NCBI GenBank assembly: GCA_024102795.1
Contig: JAGFJK010000342.1
Coordinates: 1 to 41,384, forward strand
Source: Pirellulaceae bacterium
GTDB taxonomy: Bacteria > Planctomycetota > Planctomycetia > Pirellulales > Pirellulaceae
Direction: 5' to 3'
Length of the DNA stretch: 41,384 bases
The stretch's first letter is position 1. Every line of letters starts with the position of its first letter. Under the pieces are notes generated by a model that saw only the letters and a list, made by a program, of their open reading frames with translations, was not told the origin of the DNA and did no database searches. The position numbers and the translations under genes are program-made. Below are positions 1-7,604 of this stretch, in pieces.

Positions 1-404
1 AGCGACCACTGAAACAGACGGGGCCGGGCCGCCAGCGCGGCTGCCAGTCGCAGCCGCCAGGGAACCGTCGCCCGGCCGCTCGACACATGCTCGTGCCGCA
101 CCTGCTCCAGGATCTCGCCATACGGCACATTGGCCGGGCACGCCGTTTCACACGCCAGGCAACCGACGCACTCGGACGTGTAACGCTCGGTCCAGGGGTC
201 CTCGGCCAGCCGCCCTTCGGCCTCCTCGCGCCACAGCCGCAGCCGGCCGCGTGGCGAATTATTCTCGTCGCCCGTCAATTGATACGTCGGGCAGACTTCC
301 AGACAGAAACCACAGTGCACGCAACTGGCCAGCAAGTCCGTCTGGCGAAGCAACGGCGGCCCAGCGCACGGCGCCGGCTGCTCGGACGAAGGCAAACCAC
401 TCAC
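1..404 (-). CDS. glcF: GlcF-like Fe-S subunit of glycolate/lactate-type oxidase, 5' part only
   Basis: This partial gene runs off the left edge; 134 residues from its start are visible. It carries two ferredoxin-type cysteine clusters, [13 protein letters not shown] near residues 28-40 and [13 protein letters not shown] near residues 78-90, the pattern of the N-terminal 2x[4Fe-4S] domain of GlcF and related CCG-domain proteins, which pass electrons from the flavin subunit to the membrane. The start is a GTG whose last bases overlap the stop of the upstream flavoprotein gene (GTGA, 401-404), which suggests translational coupling. The cysteine-rich CCG domains expected further on lie outside the window. 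A related lactate-utilisation or anaerobic glycerol-3-phosphate Fe-S subunit cannot be excluded, but the GlcD-GlcE partner directly upstream favours GlcF. Confidence 0.8.
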   Translation of the reverse strand, partial: MSGLPSSEQPAPCAGPPLLRQTDLLASCVHCGFCLEVCPTYQLTGDENNSPRGRLRLWREEAEGRLAEDPWTERYTSECVGCLACETACPANVPYGEILEQVRHEHVSSGRATVPWRLRLAAALAARPRLFQWS

Positions 405-2827
405 GGCGCCGCGAACTCCTGTTCCAGGATGGCCAGCCACCGCGACTCGACGTCCCGCTCGTCAATGGAACCAGGCGAGTCGAGCGCATTGGCCGATACG
501 CAGTGCCGCGACCGCCAGTCCCCGCCCCGCTCGTGCAACCGGGCGGCGAATTGGCTGGCCGCAGCCGCCACTTGCCCTTCCACGTCGCACCGCTCGGCGG
601 CGTACGCATGGACGACGCCCGAGTAGCACAGCGCGACGCACTGAAATGGATGGTTCGAGACCACCTGGCGAGCCAACCCGAGACACTGGTCGGCGGTCGT
701 CTTCAAGACCAGGTCGGGCAGGCCGTCGGCGATTGGACCTGCATCCGCTTCCATCGTCACCCGCAGTTTGTGCTCGGCGGCCAGCTCGCACAGGCGCGAC
801 TCGTAAACCGCCCGCTCGCCGGGCGCGCAGTTCCAGGCCACGCGCAGTTGATCTTCGCCGCTCGGACCGGGCAGCAGGACGTCCACCGAGTCGAACCAGT
901 GCAGCCAGCAGGATGCCAGCAGGGCCGCCGCGCACCGGTCGATCGCGTCCGAAACGCCGGTCAGGCGAGCCACGCCGCTGGCGCCGCAGTCCGGCCGGAG
1001 GCGAACGACAAAATCGAGCGGTTCGCCCAGCGCGGCGCGGGAGCCGAGCAGGAACCGCAGCAAGTCGTAGCCCGTGGTCGACTTCACCACGCGTTCGCCG
1101 ATGCGGACCACCGCGCCGCCGGGCAGCATCCAGTTCATCCCCAGCAGGTTGTCGCAATACGGTCCGAAGCGCGACGAGGCCGGCGCGTAGTCGCTGGCCG
1201 CCACCTGTTCGCGCAAACTGGCCGCCGGTTCCAGCAGCAGCGGAAACCGCAGCCGATGCGGGCGAATAAGCTGATCGATCTGGCCGGCCGTCGCCAGCGC
1301 GGAGACGCACGCCACGCCGTCGATCGGATCGATCAGCGGCGCGAACAGCCGCTCCGCCTGGTTCGCACGCGCATTGCCCGACTGTTTCGGCTGCTCCATC
1401 CGGCCAGCCAGGGCGCCATGCTCCGCTCCATCGCCAAACCGCCGCGCGGTGAACACCTTGAGGGGATTCAACTGGTGCCGCGGGTTGAAGACCTTCGGCA
1501 CGGCCAGTTGCAGGCGCAGCGCCGTTTCGCCGAACACCAGCGGCATGTAGGCGGCCTTGTCGTTGCCGATCCCGTGCTCACCCGACAGCGTGCCGCCGAC
1601 TTCGATCACGCGCTGCATCAGCCGCTTGCTGATCGCCTCGACCTGCTCCAGTTGACCGGGCTGCCGCGAGTCGAACAGGAAGTTGGGATGCAGGTTGCCG
1701 TCGCCGGCGTGGAAGACGTTGACCACGGGAATGCCCGCGGCATCCGCTTCGTCGTAGACCGTTTGCAGAACCTTCGCCAGAGCCCGCTTGGGGATCACCG
1801 CGTCCTGCACGACCAGGTCCGGACTGAGCTGTCCCATCAGTCCGCCGGCGACCTTGCGGGCCTTCCAGAGCCGCTGGCGCAGTTGCGGGTCGTCGCTGAA
1901 GATCACGTCCAGCGAGCCGGCCTGCTGGAGCAGCCCGCGGATCGATTCCACTCGCGAGTCCACCAGCCCGCCAGGCCCATCGATCTCGGTCACCAGCAGA
2001 AAGGCATCCTTCGGCAAGCCGACCGCCATGTGGCTGTTTTCAACCATCGCCACGCAGCGCGGATCCATCAGCTCGATCGCCACCGGGCAGGCCGGATGCG
2101 CGACCAGCGCGTGAATCGCCCGCTCGGCGGACACCAGGTCCGGATAGGTCGCTCGAAACGTCCAGGCTTTCTCCGGGCGAGGCAGCAGACGCAGCCAGAA
2201 CCGTGTGAAAGCGGCCAGCGTTCCCTCGGAGCCAACCATCAGCCGCTTCCAGTCCTCGCGCCACGCGCCGCGTCCTCCCGCCGGTCCGCCGAAACGCCGC
2301 ACGCCGCCGTCCAGCAGCACGGCTTCGAGTCCCAGCACGTAGTTGCTGGTCACGCCATAGCGAAAGCAATGCGCGCCGCCGGCGTTCATCGCCACGTTGC
2401 CGCCCAGCGTGCAGACCGGGCCGCTGGACGGGTCCGGCGGGTAGAACAGCCCCTGCGGTTCGACGGCGGCAGCCAACTGGCTGAGCGTCACGCTGCACTC
2501 GGCTTCGCACCAGAATCCCGCCGCGCTGATCGAACGGACCGACTTCAGCGCCGACGTATGCACGATCAGCCCGCCTTGAGCGGCCACCGGACCGCCGGAA
2601 AGCGACGTGCCCGCGCCGCGGATCGTGACCGGGATGTCCAGCCGCCGCGCATCCCGCACGACGGCGATCAATTCCTCGGCGTTGGCCGGGATTGCCACCG
2701 CATCGGGCCGAAACGTCTTGTAGCCCAGGCCGTCCGCGTCGTAACCGGCCAGTTGCGCGGGCGCCGTCAGCACGCGCCCGCGGCGGATGGAACGCTTCAG
2801 GTCCGCTTCCAGGCCGCGCGTCGCCAC
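401..2827 (-). CDS. glcD: Fused GlcD-GlcE-like FAD-linked oxidase
   Basis: Predicted 808-residue flavoprotein oxidising a 2-hydroxyacid such as glycolate or D-lactate. Residues about 35-215 form a PCMH-type FAD-binding domain with [11 protein letters not shown] and the [17 protein letters not shown] segment. Residues about 240-490 form the FAD-oxidase C-terminal domain with [12 protein letters not shown] and [10 protein letters not shown]. After a short linker a second incomplete FAD-binding module follows ([17 protein letters not shown] near residue 580), which resembles GlcE. In most bacteria GlcD (about 500 residues) and GlcE (about 350) are separate, so this reads as a fusion of the two. 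It starts with GTG two bases after the stop of the M23 peptidase gene and overlaps the GlcF-like start by four bases, so the genes are probably co-transcribed. The family call is firm; the exact substrate is not. Confidence 0.88.
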   Translation of the reverse strand: MATRGLEADLKRSIRRGRVLTAPAQLAGYDADGLGYKTFRPDAVAIPANAEELIAVVRDARRLDIPVTIRGAGTSLSGGPVAAQGGLIVHTSALKSVRSISAAGFWCEAECSVTLSQLAAAVEPQGLFYPPDPSSGPVCTLGGNVAMNAGGAHCFRYGVTSNYVLGLEAVLLDGGVRRFGGPAGGRGAWREDWKRLMVGSEGTLAAFTRFWLRLLPRPEKAWTFRATYPDLVSAERAIHALVAHPACPVAIELMDPRCVAMVENSHMAVGLPKDAFLLVTEIDGPGGLVDSRVESIRGLLQQAGSLDVIFSDDPQLRQRLWKARKVAGGLMGQLSPDLVVQDAVIPKRALAKVLQTVYDEADAAGIPVVNVFHAGDGNLHPNFLFDSRQPGQLEQVEAISKRLMQRVIEVGGTLSGEHGIGNDKAAYMPLVFGETALRLQLAVPKVFNPRHQLNPLKVFTARRFGDGAEHGALAGRMEQPKQSGNARANQAERLFAPLIDPIDGVACVSALATAGQIDQLIRPHRLRFPLLLEPAASLREQVAASDYAPASSRFGPYCDNLLGMNWMLPGGAVVRIGERVVKSTTGYDLLRFLLGSRAALGEPLDFVVRLRPDCGASGVARLTGVSDAIDRCAAALLASCWLHWFDSVDVLLPGPSGEDQLRVAWNCAPGERAVYESRLCELAAEHKLRVTMEADAGPIADGLPDLVLKTTADQCLGLARQVVSNHPFQCVALCYSGVVHAYAAERCDVEGQVAAAASQFAARLHERGGDWRSRHCVSANALDSPGSIDERDVESRWLAILEQEFAAP

Positions 2828-2829
2828 CG

Positions 2830-4380
2830 CTATTCTCCCGCCACGTGGACGTGCAGGTGCCCGACCGCGGTCACTCCGTGCTCGTCCGTCCGCGCGACCT
2901 GCACGATGTAGTCACCCGGCTGCCCGTAGCGGTGCGTCGTCACCGCGTAACCGTCCGGCGCCAGCTTAACTGCATTGCCGTCCGACTGGACTTTGACTGG
3001 CGGACTGCCGTCGCCAAAGTCCCAGGTTTCCTGGCCGGCCGTCGTGTTGAACGTGCGGACCTTGAACGTGATTGGATCGCCTGGCCGCAGGCCCATCGTG
3101 GGATAGTAATTCGGATGGATCGACGGCACGGCCCGTTCCGGATGCTCGCGGTCCGCGACAATCACCACCGCGAAATCGTATGCTACCCGCCCCGCGTCGT
3201 CGGTGACCTTCAGCACTTCGCTGTAGCGGCCGGGCCGCTCATACGTCCGCTCGACTTGCGGCGTGTTGGCCGACGAACCATCGTCGAACCGCCACTCGTA
3301 GCCGGCGATCTTTCCCGATTCGCTCCACGACCGCGACCCGTCCAGCGTGACTCGCTGGCCACTGAAAATCAGATGATGCGGCCGAGCGACGGCGATCAGC
3401 GGCGGCGAGTACTGCCGCCGATAGGCCTCCCACAACAGCGCGTAGCCTTCCTGAGTGCCCCACTTGCCCGACGGCTGCCGGCTCTTGATCTCGAAATGCA
3501 GGTGCGACCAGCCGCCGCTGCCGCCCTCCTTGCCCAGCAGCCCGACGCGGTCGCCCTGCGAAATGACCCGGCCGGGAACAAGCCGCGCGTCGATCTCCTT
3601 CAAGTGGCTGTAACGGTAATACCAGCCGCGACCGTCCAGCAGATAGACCACGTCGTAGCGCGGTGCGACCGGCGTATCGCGCCGATGTCCCTCCAGCACC
3701 ACGTCGCCCACCGAGACCACCAGGCTGTCGGTCGCCGCGACCACTTCCACCAGCCCCTCGCTGCCGCCGATGTCCAGCCCGCTGTGATAATAGATGTTCC
3801 GCTTGCCCGACCGCTCGCCGCCATCCACATACACCGGATCGTTCGCCATCTGCGTGTCGGTGGCGAACCATTTCTGCTTGACCGGATAGGTGAAAGTTCC
3901 CGGCCGGACCAGCGGCGAGCCGGCTGGCCACAATCGTAGCCGGGCATCTTTATCCAGTCCCCAGAAGGCTGGCGAACCGTTCTGGTTGTAGCCCTTGGTG
4001 ATCGAGCAATCGAGTTGCACGTTGCCTGCCGTTTGCGGCAGGTGGTAGGTGGCGGATACCAGATCCGCCCGCCGGCCGTTCACCTCGACGGTCACTTCCG
4101 CTCGCCGGACCGCGAAACAGACGTCGTCCCGCAGTTCGCGCAGGTCGAGTAGCTTGAGCTGCACGGTCGAACCATCGCTGAGCGTGACGTTGGCGGTCTC
4201 ACCCACGTTCAAATCGACCACGCGCACCAGAGGGTCAATGGCCGCCGGAGGAGGGTCCGCGCCAAACGCCGCGCCCAGGCCGGCCAGCGTCAGGATGGAC
4301 ATCACCAGGCTGTATCGTGCCAGACAGACGGTAGTCGCCAAGGACAACCGCCTGGTCCAGGAGGCGTGCAGGACATGCAT
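2830..4380 (-). CDS. Secreted M23 (LytM-type) peptidase with two PKD domains
   Basis: Predicted 516-residue exported zinc peptidase. The chosen ATG at 4380 gives a basic N-terminus, a hydrophobic stretch and a plausible cleavage site after AAFGA, i.e. a signal peptide. The open frame continues upstream to 4767, but only through 51-bp tandem repeats, so that extension is rejected. The M23 domain has YYHSGLDIGG (His and Asp ligands, near residue 200) and SHLHFEI (HxH, near residue 290). Two PKD-like beta-sandwich domains follow, with YEWRFDDGS near residue 360 and ETWDFGDGSPP near residue 475. M23 enzymes cut peptidoglycan peptides or act as non-catalytic LytM factors; PKD domains usually bind extracellular partners. 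The gene lies two bases upstream of the oxidase gene, but a functional link is not obvious. A start at 4302 is possible. Confidence 0.85.
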   Translation of the reverse strand: MHVLHASWTRRLSLATTVCLARYSLVMSILTLAGLGAAFGADPPPAAIDPLVRVVDLNVGETANVTLSDGSTVQLKLLDLRELRDDVCFAVRRAEVTVEVNGRRADLVSATYHLPQTAGNVQLDCSITKGYNQNGSPAFWGLDKDARLRLWPAGSPLVRPGTFTYPVKQKWFATDTQMANDPVYVDGGERSGKRNIYYHSGLDIGGSEGLVEVVAATDSLVVSVGDVVLEGHRRDTPVAPRYDVVYLLDGRGWYYRYSHLKEIDARLVPGRVISQGDRVGLLGKEGGSGGWSHLHFEIKSRQPSGKWGTQEGYALLWEAYRRQYSPPLIAVARPHHLIFSGQRVTLDGSRSWSESGKIAGYEWRFDDGSSANTPQVERTYERPGRYSEVLKVTDDAGRVAYDFAVVIVADREHPERAVPSIHPNYYPTMGLRPGDPITFKVRTFNTTAGQETWDFGDGSPPVKVQSDGNAVKLAPDGYAVTTHRYGQPGDYIVQVARTDEHGVTAVGHLHVHVAGE

Positions 4381-4485
4381 CTTGGGTGGGATCCGGATCG
4401 AGGAGTGAGGCGAACGTCGCAGATCATTGCGGTCGTCCAGTGGCTTGCAGCATACTCCACCGGCAGCCAGCGGGGTAGTGTCAAG

Positions 4486-4761
4486 GCGAGCGGCGGGCGT
4501 GCGCTCCAGGCGAGCGGCGGGCGTCAGCCCGCTGTTTCTCGGCCTGGTGTTTCGACCCAGGCGAGCGGCGGGCGTCAGCCCGCTGTTTCTCGGTCTGGTG
4601 TTTCGACCCAGGCGAGCGGCGGCCGTCAGCCCGCTGTTTCTCGGCCTGGTGTTTCGACCCAGGCGAGCGGCGGGCGTCAGCCCGCTGTTTCTCGGCCTGG
4701 TGTTTCGACCCAGGCGAGCGGCGGGCGTCAGCCCGCTGTTTCTCGGCCTGGTGTTTCGACG
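4486..4761. repeat. Tandem array, five 51-bp units plus a truncated unit
   Basis: Units begin at 4510, 4561, 4612, 4663 and 4714 with GCGAGCGGCGGGCGTCAGCC, and a truncated 24-bp unit precedes them at 4486. Each unit contains the perfect hairpin GCGGGC-GTCA-GCCCGC. Copy 2 differs at one base (GGTCTGG for GGCCTGG), and copy 3 carries GGCCGTC for GGGCGTC, which breaks one pair of the hairpin stem. The units are otherwise almost identical, pointing to recent duplication. There are no unique spacers, so this is not CRISPR. Confidence 0.95.
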
Positions 4762-4806
4762 ATCCACTGAAACAGTTGCGGGGCGAATTCAGAAAGAACG
4801 TCAAGA

Positions 4807-4951
4807 GCCCCTCCCCAGCCCTCCCCGGAAGCCGGGGAGGGGGCCAGAGGGGTATCAAGGGGGTGCGTTCGCCGAAGCGGAGGCCGTCCAAGTCTCCCTC
4901 AGTTGTAGCGCCAAATTCCCTCGGCAGAACAACTTACAAGCTGCACGACCT
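4807..4951 (+). repeat. Dispersed 145-bp repeat, copy 1
   Basis: Matches 19705-19849 along its whole length in the same orientation, with scattered substitutions and no net length change. Its left end contains the palindrome CCTCCCCGGAAGCCGGGGAGG. The segment 4804-4851 is also found as an exact 48-bp inverted match at 19494-19541. It contains no convincing gene and may be a non-autonomous mobile repeat. Confidence 0.9.
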
Positions 4952-5167
4952 CTGGGGCCCAGGCCGGGCGGAGTCAAACTGTAGCGATTGTCCGGTTTGT
5001 ATCGATTTCGCCGTTCGTGCCGACGCGACGATGCTGTGTGCATCTTAGGGCGTGGCGCAGACGATACGATGGTGACGATTCTACTCGAATCTGTTCTCGG
5101 TCACTCGGCACCACTCAATCCGACGTGAACGCGGGGTGGACGGAATCCGCCTCCCGCGCCTCAACTC

Positions 5168-5175
5168 AAGGAGGA
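5168..5175 (+). promoter_or_regulatory. Strong Shine-Dalgarno site of the outer-membrane protein gene
   Basis: AAGGAGGA lies eight bases before the ATG at 5184. It fixes that start over the longer open frame that begins at 5136. Confidence 0.9.
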
Positions 5176-5183
5176 CAAGACTA

Positions 5184-6095
5184 ATGAAGGCAATTTTTTC
5201 CACGGCCGCCGCGCTGCTGCTGCTGGCCTCCGCGGCCGGATTGCGAGCGGAGGGAATCAGCACGGGCGGTTGCGATGCTGGGAATGGCTGCGACATTTCG
5301 TACAGCAGCGGCCTGTCGGACTGCTGCGGCGGATCCGGCTGTGATGGCTGTTCCGATTGCTGCGATATCTCAGCTTGCTGCGGCTCGCGGGCCGGCATCG
5401 TGGGCGGAGTGGACTTGACGCTGTTCAAGTTCTACGCCCGGCAAGGCGCCGGCGGCGATTCGAACGCTGGGAACGTCGACGACTATTTCCCCGAATACGG
5501 GTACCTGGGCCACGGCCGGTACTGGATCGGCTACGAGCTGGATAGCGGCTGGGGCATCCGCGGCCGCATGTTCCGCTGGCAGGGGACCGAGTCGTACTTG
5601 GGCATCGACCGGGAGCAGGAATTCGAGATCTACGACATCGAGTCGACGGTCGACATGTGCGTGATGGGCTGGGATCTGACGGGCATCGGCGGCATTCGCT
5701 GGGGCTCGATCGAACTGAACGGCACGGACTTCGGCGGGATCGACCCGTACCGGTTCGAGGGCGTGGGCATGACGGTCGGCGTCGACTTCCGCCGCGGCGT
5801 CTGGGGCAACCTGGCCGTGGTGGGCGGCGTGCGCTACAGCGTGCTCTACGGCGAAACCGAGTTCACGCCTGTCTCGAATTCCGTGCTCGATAACACGTTC
5901 ATGGACATCACGGAAGTCCGGCTCGGCGTGGAGTGGTCGCGCGAGACCCGCTTGGGCGGCCGCGTGTTCGCCAGCGCCGTGTGGGAACAGCAGGTGTACG
6001 GCACCGAAACGTACCTGCCGTTCGCCATCGATCCCGAAACGCTGGGCGACGTGAGCCTGGCCGGGCCGGTGTTCTCGGTTGGCTTCGACCGCTAG
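5184..6095 (+). CDS. Cysteine-rich beta-barrel outer-membrane protein
   Basis: 303-residue exported protein. A signal peptide (MKAIFSTAAALLLLASAAG, cleavage probably after LRAEG or nearby) is followed by a cysteine- and glycine-rich segment, about residues 28-72, with CC and CxxC pairs, and then by a stretch of about 230 residues with alternating aromatic and polar residues typical of a beta-barrel (for example YWIGYELDSGWGIRGRMFRW). It ends in aromatic/hydrophobic FSVGFDR. The style resembles the Lpg1974-type outer-membrane family that is expanded in planctomycetes; this is recognition by character, not by a search. A strong ribosome binding site and a terminator make it a single-gene unit, probably well expressed. 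The cysteine-rich region may form disulfide crosslinks at the cell surface, which is inference. Confidence 0.8.
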   Translation: MKAIFSTAAALLLLASAAGLRAEGISTGGCDAGNGCDISYSSGLSDCCGGSGCDGCSDCCDISACCGSRAGIVGGVDLTLFKFYARQGAGGDSNAGNVDDYFPEYGYLGHGRYWIGYELDSGWGIRGRMFRWQGTESYLGIDREQEFEIYDIESTVDMCVMGWDLTGIGGIRWGSIELNGTDFGGIDPYRFEGVGMTVGVDFRRGVWGNLAVVGGVRYSVLYGETEFTPVSNSVLDNTFMDITEVRLGVEWSRETRLGGRVFASAVWEQQVYGTETYLPFAIDPETLGDVSLAGPVFSVGFDR

Positions 6096-6126
6096 TCGAA
6101 CAACAGATAACCCGCAGAGACAGTCG

Positions 6127-6180
6127 GGGCCTGGTCGAACGCTCGCCACGAGCCGGTTCGATCAGGCCCTGTTTTGTTTT
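6127..6180 (+). terminator. Rho-independent terminator after the outer-membrane protein gene
   Basis: A 14-bp stem pairs 6127-6140 (GGGCCTGGTCGAAC) with 6156-6169 (GTTCGATCAGGCCC), with one G-T wobble and a 15-nt loop, followed by TGTTTTGTTTTC. The T-rich tail is only on the plus side. Confidence 0.9.
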
Positions 6181-6203
6181 CTTGCCCGAGCACAAAGTAG
6201 TCA

Positions 6204-7601
6204 TCACGCCAGGATCTCGTGGATCACGTGCCCGTGCACGTCGGTCAGGCGGCGGTCGATGCCGTTGTGGCGAAAGGCGAGGCGAGTGTGATCGATGCCC
6301 AGCAGGTGCAGGATGGTGGCGTGCAGGTCGTAGCACATCGCGCGGCCTTCGACCGCCTGGTAACTGAACTCATCGCTCCGCCCGTGGCTCGCGCCGCGGC
6401 GGATCCCCGCGCCGGCCAGCCAGGTGACGAACGTGCCGCCGTTGTGGTCCCGCCCGGTGGCTCCCTGGGTGAACGGCATCCGCCCGAATTCGGTCGTCCA
6501 GACGACCAGGGTATCGTCAAGCAGCCCGCGTTGCTTCAGATCCCGCAGCAGGGCGGCGATCGGCTGGTCGACCGACTGCGCGATGAACGGCAGTTCGGTA
6601 TGAATGTCGGTGTGGTTGTCCCAGTTCTTGCTCGGACCACCCATGCCGCTCCACAACTGCACGAACCGCACTCCCAGCTCCAGCATGCGGCGAGCGGTCA
6701 GGCAGTTGCGTCCGAAGGGCGCCGTGACGGGGTTGTCCAGGCCGTACATGCGCTGCGTGGCGGCGGCTTCGGATGCCAGGTCGAGTGCTACGGGCGCGCT
6801 GGTCTGCATGCGGGCGGCCAGTTCGTACGACTCGATCCGCGCCGCCAGCCGCGAATCACCCGGATGCCGCTCGAGATGCCGGCGGTTGAGTTCTGACAGC
6901 AGCTCGCGCCCCGCGGATTCGCCGGCCTCGGTGATCTCCCGCGCGAAATCGGGCGGCCGCAGGTTGGCGATCGGGACCGGATCGTTCGGCCGGATCACCA
7001 CTCCCTGATGCGAAGCCGGCAGGAACGCCGAGGAGAAGTTGCCCGTGTTGTTGTAGGGCAGGCCGCGATGGTCGGGCAGCACGACAAACGTCGGCAGGTC
7101 GTCCGCCAGGCTGCCCAGGCCGTACGACAGCCACGCTCCCAGGCACGGAAAGCCGGGCGACGTGAAACCCGTGTTCTGCATGTAGCTGGCCGGACCGTGG
7201 ACGTTCGTCGTGCTGGACATGGCCATCAGAAACGCCAGCTCGTCCACTTGCCCGGCCAGATGAGGAAACACGCTGCTCACCCAGCGGCCCGACTGGCCAT
7301 GCTGCTGGAAGGCAAACGGCGACTTCATCACCTTGCCCACGGGGCTGGTGGCGGCCGCCTGGATGCCGAAGTCGACCTGCTGCCCATGACGCCGTTCGAG
7401 CTCCGGTTTGTGGTCGAACGTGTCCATCTGGCTGACGCCGCCGTTCATGAACAACTGGATCACGCGGCGCGCTCGAGCGCGATGATGCAGGCCGCCGTTC
7501 CAGGCGGCGGCAGTTGACTCGGCCGGCCGCGTCTCGCGCGCCAGCAGGTGCATCGCGGCCAGGCCCGCGAACGTGGCCAGGAAGTTGCGCCGGTCCGCCA
7601 T
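6204..7601 (-). CDS. DUF1501 family protein (sulfatase/alkaline-phosphatase-like fold)
   Basis: 465-residue protein with an N-terminal RRNFLATFAGLAAMHLLA segment that looks like a twin-arginine export signal. The body has the family's recognisable pieces: VIQLFMNGGVSQMDTFDHKP near residue 48, the WTTEFGRMPF segment followed by GRDHNGG near residue 390, and HATILHLLGIDHTRL near the end. DUF1501 proteins are hugely expanded in planctomycetes and nearly always sit beside a DUF1549/DUF1553 protein, as here, with only three bases between the upstream stop and this ATG. The biochemical role of the pair is not established; a role in extracytoplasmic polymer degradation is often inferred. The length is normal for the family. 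Confidence 0.92.
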   Translation of the reverse strand: MADRRNFLATFAGLAAMHLLARETRPAESTAAAWNGGLHHRARARRVIQLFMNGGVSQMDTFDHKPELERRHGQQVDFGIQAAATSPVGKVMKSPFAFQQHGQSGRWVSSVFPHLAGQVDELAFLMAMSSTTNVHGPASYMQNTGFTSPGFPCLGAWLSYGLGSLADDLPTFVVLPDHRGLPYNNTGNFSSAFLPASHQGVVIRPNDPVPIANLRPPDFAREITEAGESAGRELLSELNRRHLERHPGDSRLAARIESYELAARMQTSAPVALDLASEAAATQRMYGLDNPVTAPFGRNCLTARRMLELGVRFVQLWSGMGGPSKNWDNHTDIHTELPFIAQSVDQPIAALLRDLKQRGLLDDTLVVWTTEFGRMPFTQGATGRDHNGGTFVTWLAGAGIRRGASHGRSDEFSYQAVEGRAMCYDLHATILHLLGIDHTRLAFRHNGIDRRLTDVHGHVIHEILA

Positions 7602-7604
7602 GGT

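Larger units (their letters stand above)
4381..5183. other. Repeat-rich divergent intergenic region
   Basis: This gap of about 800 bp separates the divergent M23 peptidase gene and the outer-membrane protein gene. It holds the 51-bp tandem array (4486-4761), a copy of a dispersed 145-bp repeat (4807-4951), and about 230 bp before the outer-membrane protein gene that must contain its promoter. Several reading frames cross the repeats on both strands because 51 is a multiple of three, but none looks like a protein. No convincing -35/-10 pair could be picked by eye. Confidence 0.7.

Noticed and set aside
251-2911. 886-residue plus-strand frame opposite the GlcD-GlcE gene
   Set aside because: The minus strand has clear FAD-oxidase motifs; the plus frame is a GC-rich shadow.
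4486-4761. CRISPR array
   Set aside because: The 51-bp units are contiguous without unique spacers and no cas genes are present.
4381-4767. N-terminal extension of the M23 peptidase through the tandem array
   Set aside because: It would place 17-residue repeats before the signal peptide; the ATG at 4380 gives a normal export signal.
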